A stretch of 47,693 nt of DNA, taken from positions 18,148 to 65,840 of the forward strand of contig DDIM01000003.1 of the NCBI GenBank assembly GCA_002338525.1, in the 5' to 3' direction. Positions 8,480-17,036 of the stretch are shown here, one piece after another. Position 1 is the stretch's first letter, and each line of letters opens with the position of its first letter. This DNA comes from Micavibrio sp. UBA1850 (lineage in GTDB: Bacteria; Pseudomonadota; Alphaproteobacteria; Micavibrionales; Micavibrionaceae). A model generated the notes under the pieces. That model made no database searches and was not told the DNA's origin. It saw only the letters and a program-made list of their open reading frames with translations. A program made the translations under genes and the position numbers.

Positions 8480-8854
8480 TTATGCAAGACGCAAAGGCAG
8501 GATATTATCAGTCTTAACTTCTGAGGCTACAACCGGCTCAACACCGTTTTTATTTGAGACAACCGCAGCAATAGCGCGTCCAAACGTAAACTTATCTTCT
8601 GCATCAATTCCTTCAACAACGTAAGAACCATTTATGTCCGACACATCAACAAATCCGTCTTTACGCGGCATAACCATACAAACATCTTGGTCATAGTTAC
8701 GAACTTTTGCAACATCACAGGTTCTTCCGGCCTGATCTTTAAATACGCTCGCCTCCACATTAAACAATCCAGAAACTTTTTCGTGAGTAGAACTATCTAA
8801 GTGACGCTCGACATCGCCTAATGCTGACATTGTATCTAAAACTAATTTTCTCAT
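8480..8854 (-). CDS. Small conserved-looking protein of unknown function
   Basis: I do not recognise this 124-residue protein. The frame could extend upstream to 8935, but the start at 8852-8854 (MRKLVLDTMSALGD) is preferred because an AAGGTG ribosome site lies just before it and the upstream residues (LPLFLSYVNFCALEIL) look like translated non-coding sequence. No signal peptide or membrane helix remains with this start. The body is acidic with a predicted beta-rich middle (VEASVFKDQAGRTCDVAKV, then VCMVMPRKDGFVDVSD). It lies between pyrG and kdsA on the same strand. Confidence 0.7.
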   Translation of the reverse strand: MRKLVLDTMSALGDVERHLDSSTHEKVSGLFNVEASVFKDQAGRTCDVAKVRNYDQDVCMVMPRKDGFVDVSDINGSYVVEGIDAEDKFTFGRAIAAVVSNKNGVEPVVASEVKTDNILPLRLA

Positions 8855-8976
8855 TTCACACCTTATATTATTTATGAGTATTTCTAATGCGCAGAAATTA
8901 ACATAAGACAAAAAAAGCGGCAAGAAAAAAGACAAAAACAGTCAGTTTTCACAAATATAACAATTGCTTACAGAAG

Positions 8977-10617
8977 TTAAACTAAACGACTTTGTTTAAT
9001 CGCAGCCTCGACAAATGAAACAAATAGAGGATGAGGGTCAAATGGTTTTGACTTAAGCTCTGGGTGGTACTGCCCCGCCACAAACCAAGGATGGTCACGA
9101 CGCTCGCATATTTCAGGCAATTTTCCATCAGGAGAAAGACCAGAAAAATAAAGCCCCGCCTCTTCAAGCTTGTCCTTGTAATTGATATTCACTTCGTAAC
9201 GGTGACGGTGACGCTCTTCAATAGACTCTGTGCCATAAATATCTGCAATCTTAGACCCTTTTTCGAGAGAGGCTGGATATGCCCCTAAACGCATCGTACC
9301 GCCTAAGTCAGTAGAACTATCACGCGCCTCGGTTTCATTTCCTTTTACCCACTCAGTCATAAGTCCGACCAGATGCGTACCTTCATTTTCAAACTCTGAC
9401 GATGTTGCATCTTTAATACCCGCCAAATGACGAGCCGCCTCAAGTACGGCCATTTGCAAACCAAAGCATATTCCGAAATACGGGATCTTGCGTTCACGTG
9501 CAAATTTAACAGCCTTGATCTTACCCTCTGCCCCGCGCGTTCCGAACGCACCAGGAACAAGAATGCCGTCAACCCCATCAAGCTCTTTTACGATCGCCGC
9601 ATCATCGCCCTCATCAAAAATAGAGGCTTCAATGAACTTGATATGAACCTTTACATTGTTGGCAATACCACCATGGGCAAGCGCCTCGTTCAAAGATTTA
9701 TAGCTATCGGCAAGATTTGTGTATTTTCCAACCACACCTATCGTGACTTCGCCCTCAGGCTCATGAATGGCTTTTGAAACATCATGCCACGCCGTTAAAT
9801 CAAGACCGCCTTCTACATCAATATTGAAGTAATCCAATACTTCCGTGTCCAAACCTTCTTTATGGTATGTCAAAGGCACATCATATATTGATTTAGCATC
9901 TAACGCTGGAATAACCTTGCTTTCTTCAATATTACAAAAGAGAGCTATCTTATTGAGCTCTTCTTCTTCGATTGGACGGTCAGAACGACAAAGCAACATA
10001 CGAGGACGTATCCCCACGCTCATTAGTTCTTTCACTGAATGCTGTGTTGGTTTTGTCTTAAGCTCACCAGCCGCTGGAATGTAAGGCAATAAAGTTACAT
10101 GTAAAAATAGTGCGCGCTTAACACCCACTTCGTTTCCGTATTGACGAATGGCTTCCAAAAACGGAAGACTTTCAATATCACCAACAGTTCCTCCAATTTC
10201 GCACATAACAAAATCAGCAGTCCCATCTTTTTCTGCGATGAAATCTTTAATCTCATTCGTAATGTGAGGCACAACTTGAACCGTTGCGCCTAGATATTCG
10301 CCGCGGCGCTCTTTATTCAAGACATTTTGATAAATACGCCCCGTTGTAATGTTATCCATTTGTGATGCTGGACGCCCAGTAAAGCGTTCATAGTGCCCCA
10401 GATCCAAATCTGTCTCCGCACCATCATCAGTTACATAAACCTCACCATGTTGAAACGGTGACATTGTGCCTGGATCAATATTCAAATAAGGGTCAAGCTT
10501 ACATAAGCGAACCGAGTATCCTCGGGCTTGAAGTAACGCACCAAGTGCAGCAGAGCCAAGCCCCTTCCCTAAAGAAGACACAACCCCACCCGTAATGAAT
10601 ATAAACTTAGTTTCCAT
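8977..10617 (-). CDS. pyrG: CTP synthase
   Basis: Makes CTP from UTP with ATP and glutamine, the last step of pyrimidine nucleotide synthesis. The 546 residues have the synthase domain (ITGGVVSSLGKGLGSAALG at the N-terminus, LDPYLNIDPGTMSPFQHGEV, CEIGGTVGDIESLPFLEA) and a C-terminal class I glutamine amidotransferase domain with nucleophile in GICFGLQMAVLEAAR and the His/Glu pair in GQYHPELKSKP. The nucleophile motif reads GICFG where GICLG is commoner. It follows secG by 42 bases in the tpiA-secG-pyrG order typical of the class. Confidence 0.98.
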   Translation of the reverse strand: METKFIFITGGVVSSLGKGLGSAALGALLQARGYSVRLCKLDPYLNIDPGTMSPFQHGEVYVTDDGAETDLDLGHYERFTGRPASQMDNITTGRIYQNVLNKERRGEYLGATVQVVPHITNEIKDFIAEKDGTADFVMCEIGGTVGDIESLPFLEAIRQYGNEVGVKRALFLHVTLLPYIPAAGELKTKPTQHSVKELMSVGIRPRMLLCRSDRPIEEEELNKIALFCNIEESKVIPALDAKSIYDVPLTYHKEGLDTEVLDYFNIDVEGGLDLTAWHDVSKAIHEPEGEVTIGVVGKYTNLADSYKSLNEALAHGGIANNVKVHIKFIEASIFDEGDDAAIVKELDGVDGILVPGAFGTRGAEGKIKAVKFARERKIPYFGICFGLQMAVLEAARHLAGIKDATSSEFENEGTHLVGLMTEWVKGNETEARDSSTDLGGTMRLGAYPASLEKGSKIADIYGTESIEERHRHRYEVNINYKDKLEEAGLYFSGLSPDGKLPEICERRDHPWFVAGQYHPELKSKPFDPHPLFVSFVEAAIKQSRLV

Positions 10618-10659
10618 GCTATATGCTTTTAAACCTTCTAATCACTTATTTGTGTATAA

Positions 10660-11025
10660 TTATTCTGCAATTGGAACAACAGGAGCCGGCTGTTCTGCCG
10701 CTGTGCTTTCACCGTCTGCAGGTACTGATGGCATTTCACTGCCTTCAATTGTCTCTTCAACACCCACCTGATTAATAACAGAATCAGCTGATGTTTTAGA
10801 TTTTGCAATATAAGCCAGCGATAAGTTTGTCACAAAAAACATTGTGGCCAAAATCGCCGTTGTACGAGTCATAACGTTTGCCGTAGTGTGCGCGCCTGCC
10901 AAGGCACCCAATCCGCCAGAACCACCGCCAATACCAAGTCCGCCACCTTCTGAGCGTTGCAGAAGAACCATGCCGATCAAAGCCAATGTTACGATTAAAT
11001 GTATAACGAGTATTACCGCTTCCAT
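10660..11025 (-). CDS. secG: Preprotein translocase subunit SecG
   Basis: Small membrane subunit of the SecYEG translocon. The 121 residues have two membrane helices (about 3-22 and 54-74) joined by the Gly-rich family loop with LLQRSEGGGLGIGGG, followed by a Glu/Pro/Ala-rich C-terminal tail (about 85-121), which is commonly seen in alphaproteobacterial SecG. It is 17 bases downstream of tpiA and ahead of pyrG. Confidence 0.93.
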   Translation of the reverse strand: MEAVILVIHLIVTLALIGMVLLQRSEGGGLGIGGGSGGLGALAGAHTTANVMTRTTAILATMFFVTNLSLAYIAKSKTSADSVINQVGVEETIEGSEMPSVPADGESTAAEQPAPVVPIAE

Positions 11026-11042
11026 AATATTATTCCTTTTAA

Positions 11043-11810
11043 TTATTTAATAGCGTCTGCAATTCCAAAAAATGATTCAGCATCCAAACTTGCGCCACCA
11101 ACCAAAAAACCATCAACATGCTCTATCTGTGATAAAGCACCAGCATTATTAGGCTTGACGGAACCACCGTACAAAATACGTATAGATGGTCCCATGTCCA
11201 GCTTTTCTTTCAAAAAGGATGCAATATGTGCGTGCATAGATTGAACATCCTCTGGCGATGCAACCTTACCTGTACCAATCGCCCATACAGGCTCGTAAGC
11301 CACAACTAAATTTTGAGCGTTTACAATTTCAAAAGGTATACTTTCAAGCAACTGCTGAGAGACCACTTCATTCGCAAGCCCATTCTCGCGCTCCTCTAAA
11401 GTTTCTCCTACACATATAATAATATTGAGCCCCTCAGAAATGGCCCGTTCTGCCTTCGCTCTTATAAGCGCGCTTGCCTCGAGGTGATCCTGACGGCGCT
11501 CTGAATGCCCTAAAATAACGCTTGAGCACCCAAGGTCTGAGAGCATAGCGGCTGATATATCGCCTGTATGCGCCCCATTGTCATGTGCTGAACAATCTTG
11601 CCCTCCAACAGGCACAGATGTTCCCGCCTGTAAAACAGGTGCAATATGCGCACTTGATGGGCATACTAAAAAGTCAGCCCTTTCCAAGACATCACTTTGT
11701 TCATCAATTTTAGATTGTAAGTTTAGGACCAACGTCACAGCCTCTTCAAGACTGTTATTCATTTTCCAGTTTCCTGCCACAAGCAGCTTATTATAATGTA
11801 TATCGCTCAT
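11043..11810 (-). CDS. tpiA: Triosephosphate isomerase
   Basis: Interconverts dihydroxyacetone phosphate and glyceraldehyde 3-phosphate. The 255-residue TIM barrel shows Lys16 in GNWKMN, the electrophilic His102 in GHSERR, the catalytic base Glu173 in AYEPVWAIGTG, and the phosphate-binding ILYGGSVKPNNA. It is the first gene of the minus-strand tpiA-secG-pyrG group and is divergent from the ppiD-like gene across 132 bases. Confidence 0.98.
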   Translation of the reverse strand: MSDIHYNKLLVAGNWKMNNSLEEAVTLVLNLQSKIDEQSDVLERADFLVCPSSAHIAPVLQAGTSVPVGGQDCSAHDNGAHTGDISAAMLSDLGCSSVILGHSERRQDHLEASALIRAKAERAISEGLNIIICVGETLEERENGLANEVVSQQLLESIPFEIVNAQNLVVAYEPVWAIGTGKVASPEDVQSMHAHIASFLKEKLDMGPSIRILYGGSVKPNNAGALSQIEHVDGFLVGGASLDAESFFGIADAIK

Positions 11811-11853
11811 GGAGTTCTGTTCTATCTTTTCTTGAATGAATTTGCAAACACTA

Positions 11854-11882
11854 TTGCTCTCGTTTTTAACAACTTCTATAGT
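11854..11882 (+). promoter_or_regulatory. Candidate promoter of ppiD-trpE
   Basis: TTGCTC (11854-11859) and TATAGT (11877-11882) are separated by 17 bases. The -10 matches the consensus at 5 of 6 positions, the -35 at 3 of 6. Transcription from here would place the palindrome at 11909-11926 in the 5' leader. Confidence 0.4.
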
Positions 11883-11908
11883 GCATCACTGAAATCGACA
11901 TATAAAGG

Positions 11909-11926
11909 AAGGTGACGCGTCACCTT
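11909..11926. promoter_or_regulatory. 18-bp perfect palindrome ahead of ppiD
   Basis: The sequence AAGGTGACGCGTCACCTT is identical to its own reverse complement. It ends one base before the AAGGAG ribosome site (11928-11933) of the gene at 11943. It could be a dimeric regulator's operator or an mRNA hairpin placed to affect ribosome access; no T-run follows, so it is not an intrinsic terminator. Confidence 0.6.
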
Positions 11927-11942
11927 TAAGGAGTTTTTTACA

Positions 11943-13799
11943 ATGCTACAATCCATGCGTAATGGTGTTTTATCAGGGGTTTTCCTCATTATTTTGTTCT
12001 TGGGAGGCCTGGGTCTTGTCCTGTCAGACGGTGGCGGATTTTTCAGAGATGGAATCGGTAGTACAAACATTGCAACGATAGGCTCGAACGATATTCACAT
12101 TGCAGAATTTGATAGATCACTCCGTGTCGCGCTGAGGCAGCAAGGTGTTTCTACACAAGACGCCTTCAAAGCAGGCCTTATCCATCAGTTTTTAGCCCAA
12201 GAGCTTAATCGCGCAGCGCTTAGACAAGAAGCCCATGACATTGGAATTGAACTGTCCGATAAAGAGCTTGCCTCAGCCATTGCACAGATTATTAACCCAT
12301 TAATGGCATCAGGTATGAGCAAGCAAGACGCTTTCAACCGTATGCTTCAGGTTAGCAACATGAGTGAAAAAGACTTCTTACAAGAAATTCGCGAGGATAA
12401 AACTTCACAAATTTTGTTCGATGTTATTTCTCAAGCCACGCCTCAGCCGTCTGAAGCACTTGCCGAAGCATTAACGCAGTATCAAACACATAAAAGAAAA
12501 ATCGCGTTCGTAAATTTTCCTAACAATGATGTATCAGGCATAAAATCACCAAGCGACGATGAACTTGCAAAATATTATGAAAGTGTAAAATCTAGATACA
12601 TGACTGACGAGCTGCGCGACCTATCGCTTCTTGTTATTGATGCACAGCGCTTGGAAGATACAGTCGTCATTTCTGATGAACAAATCAAAACATTCTACGA
12701 TGATAATGTTTCACAGTTTCAAAACCCAGAACGCCGTGAGCTTCACCAAGCTATCTTTGAAGATGAATCAAGCGCAAAAAAGGCCGCCGAACAATTCAAA
12801 GGTGACTTGAAATCAACAGTTGTAAACATAACTGGTAATGAAGACGCCTTTGTGGGTGTTCAAACATTTACCCAAGACGAACTTTTAACCGAAATTGCAG
12901 ACGATGTTTTTGACGCCGCCAATGAAGATGTCGTTGGTCCTGTCAAAACAGCACTTGGCTGGCACGTTTTCCAAGTCACGGCCATTTTGAAACCTGAGGT
13001 CACAGCATTAGAAGATGTATCCGACGAAATAAAATCCACATTAAAACAAGAGCAAATGGCCGAAGATTTATATACTCTTGCTGATGAAATGGATGAGCGT
13101 TTAGTTGAAGGAGAAAAAATTAGCGTTCTTGTCGAGCAACTTCCTATTAAAGAAATCAAGCTTGATAACATGACACGTTATGACGGGACACGCCTATCAA
13201 AGCTTTCTGAGGAAGATCAAAACCAAGTTGTAGAAGGTGCTTTTGCTATTTATGAGGGCGAGAACACACCTATAGAACAGCTTTCAGATGGACGCTTCTT
13301 TTCAGTATATGTGCATTCTGTAACCCCTTCTGTTTTGCCAGACATTAACGATGTTAAGACAGAGCTTACGAATGAGTGGATCAAAACGAAGCAGCAGATG
13401 AAAAACTTTGTTGATGCCAATACGGCCTTGACGCAAATCCAAAGCGGAGACAAAGACATTTTAACGCTGTCTCCACAAATCACAATCATGAGCAACTCAG
13501 ACGAAGCGCCATTTGGCTTAACATCTCATTCATTGAATACATTTTTCACGGCACAAAAAGGAGACACTAAAATTGTAACAACTCCAAATGGTATCGTGAT
13601 GGGTCAAGTTCAAGACATAGTGATTCCAGATACTGACAAGCTAGACGCAGGAAAACTCGCAAACGCTAAGGATGCCCTTAACGCGCAAGCCGAGCAAGAA
13701 ATGCTTTCTGCCTATATCAATGTCTTACAAACAGAGCGTCATGCAAAAGTCAACGAACCATTGCTGACAAAATTTTATGGCGAACAAAGTCAGTATTAA
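11943..13799 (+). CDS. ppiD: PpiD-like membrane-anchored periplasmic chaperone / peptidylprolyl isomerase
   Basis: Probable folding helper for exported proteins at the Sec translocon exit. The 618 residues begin with a short cytoplasmic end and one membrane helix (about 11-30, LSGVFLIILFLGGLGLVLS), then a SurA-N-like helical domain (about 40-210), a parvulin-type domain (about 240-360, with the FDAANEDVVGPVKTALGWHV signature) and a helical C-terminal part. Length and order match PpiD. An AAGGAG ribosome site lies 9 bases before the ATG. trpE follows after 6 bases, so the two are probably cotranscribed; ppiD before trpE is common in Alphaproteobacteria. Confidence 0.9.
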   Translation: MLQSMRNGVLSGVFLIILFLGGLGLVLSDGGGFFRDGIGSTNIATIGSNDIHIAEFDRSLRVALRQQGVSTQDAFKAGLIHQFLAQELNRAALRQEAHDIGIELSDKELASAIAQIINPLMASGMSKQDAFNRMLQVSNMSEKDFLQEIREDKTSQILFDVISQATPQPSEALAEALTQYQTHKRKIAFVNFPNNDVSGIKSPSDDELAKYYESVKSRYMTDELRDLSLLVIDAQRLEDTVVISDEQIKTFYDDNVSQFQNPERRELHQAIFEDESSAKKAAEQFKGDLKSTVVNITGNEDAFVGVQTFTQDELLTEIADDVFDAANEDVVGPVKTALGWHVFQVTAILKPEVTALEDVSDEIKSTLKQEQMAEDLYTLADEMDERLVEGEKISVLVEQLPIKEIKLDNMTRYDGTRLSKLSEEDQNQVVEGAFAIYEGENTPIEQLSDGRFFSVYVHSVTPSVLPDINDVKTELTNEWIKTKQQMKNFVDANTALTQIQSGDKDILTLSPQITIMSNSDEAPFGLTSHSLNTFFTAQKGDTKIVTTPNGIVMGQVQDIVIPDTDKLDAGKLANAKDALNAQAEQEMLSAYINVLQTERHAKVNEPLLTKFYGEQSQY

Positions 13800-13805
13800 G
13801 ACCTC

Positions 13806-15323
13806 ATGCAGTTAAGCCCCTCTATTAAAGAGTTCACAAAAGATATTGAGGCAGGTAAACAGCCCCTTCTCTACACTTGTGTTCCCATTGATACGGACAC
13901 ACCTGTGTCAGCATATTTGAAACTTTGTGAAGGCGAGCCTCATGCGTTTTTGTATGAGTCCGTTGAGGGCGCAAAAACTGTGGGTCGGTATTCAGCCATA
14001 GGATTTAACCCTGACATGACGTGGACCATTGAGGGCCGCAAAAGCTTTAATAAAAATCTTGTAACAGGTGAACAAGAAACGAGTGACGAACCGCTAAGCG
14101 ATCTTAAAGCACGTCTCGAGCAAAGCCGCGTGACAACAAAAGATGAAAGCGCACTTCCCCCCATGCTTACATCTGGACTATTCGGATATATGGGGTACGA
14201 CACAATAAAACTGGTCGAAGACATTCCAACTCATACAACAAATACACTCGACATACCCGACACAGTGATGATACGCCCACGCACCATCCTTGTATTTGAT
14301 AACATATATCACAAATTATGGATCGCTGCGCCCGCCTATAAAACCTATAAGGGCGCGCCAGAGAGCGTTTATGAACAGTGCGAGGCCAACATCCACGATG
14401 CACTCATGAAACTTCGCCATGCAGTGCCTCATAATGACATGATTAGTAAGCAGGATGTTGAACATGACCTTAATTTTAAGGCTAATATGGAAGAGTCTGA
14501 TTTCAAGTCTATGGTTAAAAAAGCCAAAGATTATATTCTAAGCGGTGATATTTTTCAGGTTGTTTTGTCTCAACGTTTTACCGCTGATTTTAAACTGCCA
14601 GCCTTTGATTTTTACAGATCACTAAGACGCATTAACCCATCGCCGTTCTTATTCTATGTGAAAATGGACAATTTTTCTCTTGTAGGCTCAAGCCCCGAAC
14701 TTATGGTGAGAGTTCGTGACGGCACAGTTACCATTCGCCCGATTGCAGGCACACGTAAAAGAGGCGAAAATGCAGCGCAAGATTTAGAACTTGAGCAAGA
14801 GCTTCTTGCCGACAAAAAAGAATGCGCAGAACATTTAATGCTTCTCGATCTGGGGCGTAATGACGTTGGAAAAGTTTCGGAAATTGGAAGCGTCAATGTC
14901 ACAGAAAAATATAAGGTCGAACTATATTCGCATGTCATGCATATTGTGTCTAACGTTGAAGGACGACTGAAAAAAGCGCTTCACCCACTCGATGCGCTTC
15001 TATCTGGTTTCCCTGCCGGCACAGTCAGCGGCGCACCTAAAATTCGTGCAATGGAAATTATAAACGAGCTGGAACCAGAGGCACGAAACCACTATGCCGG
15101 GTGCATTGGATATCTTGATGCATCAGGTAATGTCGATAATTGTATTGCACTTCGTACCGCCATCATTAAAGAGGGAAAAATTATGGTGCAATCAGGAGCT
15201 GGCATTGTCGCAGACAGCGATCCACAATCAGAATACGAAGAAACCATCAACAAAGCCGGCGCCATTGTCACCGCTGCAAAAGATGCTTTAGAGCTTGCAA
15301 GGCAGCGTCTAAACCGTAACTAG
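13806..15323 (+). CDS. trpE: Anthranilate synthase component I
   Basis: Uses chorismate and ammonia (from TrpG) to make anthranilate, the first tryptophan-specific step. The 505 residues have the N-terminal regulatory domain and the chorismate-binding domain with DIFQVVLSQRFTADF, PIAGTRKRGENAAQD, LLDLGRNDVGKVSEIG, FPAGTVSGAPKIRAME and the C-terminal VQSGAGIVADSDPQSEYEET. It is 6 bases after ppiD. Its partner trpG is not adjacent; an inverted gene lies between. I see no leader peptide with tandem Trp codons. Confidence 0.98.
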   Translation: MQLSPSIKEFTKDIEAGKQPLLYTCVPIDTDTPVSAYLKLCEGEPHAFLYESVEGAKTVGRYSAIGFNPDMTWTIEGRKSFNKNLVTGEQETSDEPLSDLKARLEQSRVTTKDESALPPMLTSGLFGYMGYDTIKLVEDIPTHTTNTLDIPDTVMIRPRTILVFDNIYHKLWIAAPAYKTYKGAPESVYEQCEANIHDALMKLRHAVPHNDMISKQDVEHDLNFKANMEESDFKSMVKKAKDYILSGDIFQVVLSQRFTADFKLPAFDFYRSLRRINPSPFLFYVKMDNFSLVGSSPELMVRVRDGTVTIRPIAGTRKRGENAAQDLELEQELLADKKECAEHLMLLDLGRNDVGKVSEIGSVNVTEKYKVELYSHVMHIVSNVEGRLKKALHPLDALLSGFPAGTVSGAPKIRAMEIINELEPEARNHYAGCIGYLDASGNVDNCIALRTAIIKEGKIMVQSGAGIVADSDPQSEYEETINKAGAIVTAAKDALELARQRLNRN

Positions 15324-15326
15324 ACT

Positions 15327-15342
15327 GTAAAGCTTACTTTAC
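15327..15342. other. Small hairpin between convergent trpE and deacetylase-like gene
   Basis: GTAAAG and CTTTAC pair around a 4-base loop in the junction of two convergent genes, and the hairpin contains the stop codon of the minus-strand gene. There is no T-tract, so any role in transcription termination is weakly supported. Confidence 0.3.
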
Positions 15343-16392
15343 CAAATCACGTAAAAGAACAAGCTCAATATTCTTATCAGACAATGTTTTCTGCCACGCC
15401 ATCAAGCCATCAATCGTAATTTGCTTTGGATGACCAATGGCAATGGCCTGACCATTTTCGAGCGCGATACGCTCTAGCTCCCCAAATGCAGATTTTGTAT
15501 ACTCGCTTGTTTCTTCATGATCCAAAAATACATCGCGCTCTGCAAAAGGCACATCATGAGCCTGCGCCGTTACACGCGCCACACTGTCTGCTGTCGTTCT
15601 TGAATCGAGGTAATATAAATTTTTTGATTTCAACTGAGCCATTAATAAATTCATGCCAAGCGTATCTTGCGTAAATGCACTACCCATATGATTGTTAATA
15701 CCTGAATACATGTTGGTAGGAAGAGTTGAGAGATTTTTAGCAATGGCATCTACAACCCCCTCTTCAGTATCATCAACACGCAAAGCATTAGATCCTGCGT
15801 CTATTTCATCGTTTTGTGGCTGCATGGGCACATGCAAAATGACCTCATGACCCAATAACGCCCCCTTCTTCGCCATCTCTTCTACCCCTGTCGCATACGG
15901 TAGAAACGCAAGAGTTATCGGAAAATCCAGCTCTATTACATCCCAAGATAGCTGGCGGTTCATACCTAAATCATCAATAACAATGGCCACTTTCGCCTTG
16001 CCTTTATATGCGGCCGATCGATCATCAGACACGTTCAGCTGTTTCATATCTGAAAACTCGACATCATCAGACAACATAGCCCCCAAATCATTGATCAAAT
16101 CGCCAAAATACAAATCATCAATGTCATCATCACTCATGTCATCATAGTCAATAGTATCACCCACAGTGTTTAGAGCCGGTTCCTCTTTAGAGATACTTTG
16201 CTGCATTGCCATATCATTGTATTGGATAGGCGTTTGTATGATAGGCTTAACAGCGGGCACGCGCTCGACTGGTTTTAAGACGACAAACTGCGTAAATGCA
16301 AGCAAACCAATCCCTAGCATCAACGCAACAAGACGATGAGGGCTAAGAATAAATTTTGCGATCGATTTCAAAACAGATTTGAGTTTTTCCAT
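15334..16392 (-). CDS. Divergent polysaccharide deacetylase family protein (YibQ/DUF610)
   Basis: Envelope protein of the divergent polysaccharide deacetylase family; its substrate is not established. The 352 residues have an N-terminal membrane anchor (about 19-37, LVALMLGIGLLAFTQFVVL), an acidic linker rich in Asp (about 75-120), then the NodB-like fold with AIVIDDLGMNRQLSWDVI, ITLAFLPYA, EVILHVPMQP and NNHMGSAFT. In many Alphaproteobacteria the family neighbours periplasmic peptidases and murein hydrolase factors; here it lies inverted between trpE and trpG, an unusual position. Confidence 0.88.
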   Translation of the reverse strand: MEKLKSVLKSIAKFILSPHRLVALMLGIGLLAFTQFVVLKPVERVPAVKPIIQTPIQYNDMAMQQSISKEEPALNTVGDTIDYDDMSDDDIDDLYFGDLINDLGAMLSDDVEFSDMKQLNVSDDRSAAYKGKAKVAIVIDDLGMNRQLSWDVIELDFPITLAFLPYATGVEEMAKKGALLGHEVILHVPMQPQNDEIDAGSNALRVDDTEEGVVDAIAKNLSTLPTNMYSGINNHMGSAFTQDTLGMNLLMAQLKSKNLYYLDSRTTADSVARVTAQAHDVPFAERDVFLDHEETSEYTKSAFGELERIALENGQAIAIGHPKQITIDGLMAWQKTLSDKNIELVLLRDLVK

Positions 16393-16460
16393 GCGCAGAC
16401 ATTACGCATTTTCATTTTATCTTGCAATCACCCATAATTATAAGCGATAAGTTTTAAACA

Positions 16461-17036
16461 ATGATTATACTTATCGACAATTACGACAGCTTTACCTACA
16501 ACCTTGTGCAATATCTTGGCACATATGAAGATGAAATATGTGTGCTTAGAAATAATGAGGTAAGCGCCCAAGAGGTCATGGATAAAAATCCAGATGGTAT
16601 TGTTATTTCTCCTGGCCCTTGTGATCCAGACAAAGCTGGCATATGTGTTGAGCTTATAAAGCACGTCGCTCGCACCAACATACCGCTACTTGGTGTGTGC
16701 CTCGGGCATCAAGCCATCGGACAAGCTTTTGGTGGCAACATTATTCGCGCGCCCGAACCGATTCACGGTAAAACAGCTGATGTAATTCATAACGAATGCG
16801 GCATATACGAAGACATCCCCTCTCCGCTTACTGTGACGCGTTACCACTCTCTTATTATTGACAGCTCAAATTGTCCGGATGAATTAGAGATCACAGCACG
16901 ACTGGAAGACGGTATGATTATGGGTATACAACATAAATCCAAACCAATTTACGGTGTGCAATACCATCCTGAGAGCATTGCAACAAACGACGGCCTTAAG
17001 CTAATTGAGAATTTTGTAAAGATGACACAAAAATGA
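16461..17036 (+). CDS. trpG: Anthranilate synthase component II (glutamine amidotransferase)
   Basis: Supplies ammonia from glutamine to TrpE. The 191-residue class I amidotransferase has LIDNYDSFTYNLVQYLG at the N-terminus, oxyanion-hole SPGPCDP, nucleophile Cys80 in LGVCLGHQAIGQAFGG and the His/Glu pair in YHPESI. Its stop overlaps the trpD start by 4 bases (ATGA), indicating translational coupling. It is divergent from the deacetylase-like gene across 68 bases, which must hold the trpGDC promoter. Folate-type PabA activity cannot be excluded from sequence alone. Confidence 0.96.
   Translation: MIILIDNYDSFTYNLVQYLGTYEDEICVLRNNEVSAQEVMDKNPDGIVISPGPCDPDKAGICVELIKHVARTNIPLLGVCLGHQAIGQAFGGNIIRAPEPIHGKTADVIHNECGIYEDIPSPLTVTRYHSLIIDSSNCPDELEITARLEDGMIMGIQHKSKPIYGVQYHPESIATNDGLKLIENFVKMTQK

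Noticed and set aside
8855..8935. N-terminal extension of the 124-residue protein giving a hydrophobic leader
   Set aside because: The internal ATG has the better ribosome site (AAGGTG), and the extension reads like untranslated AT-rich sequence.
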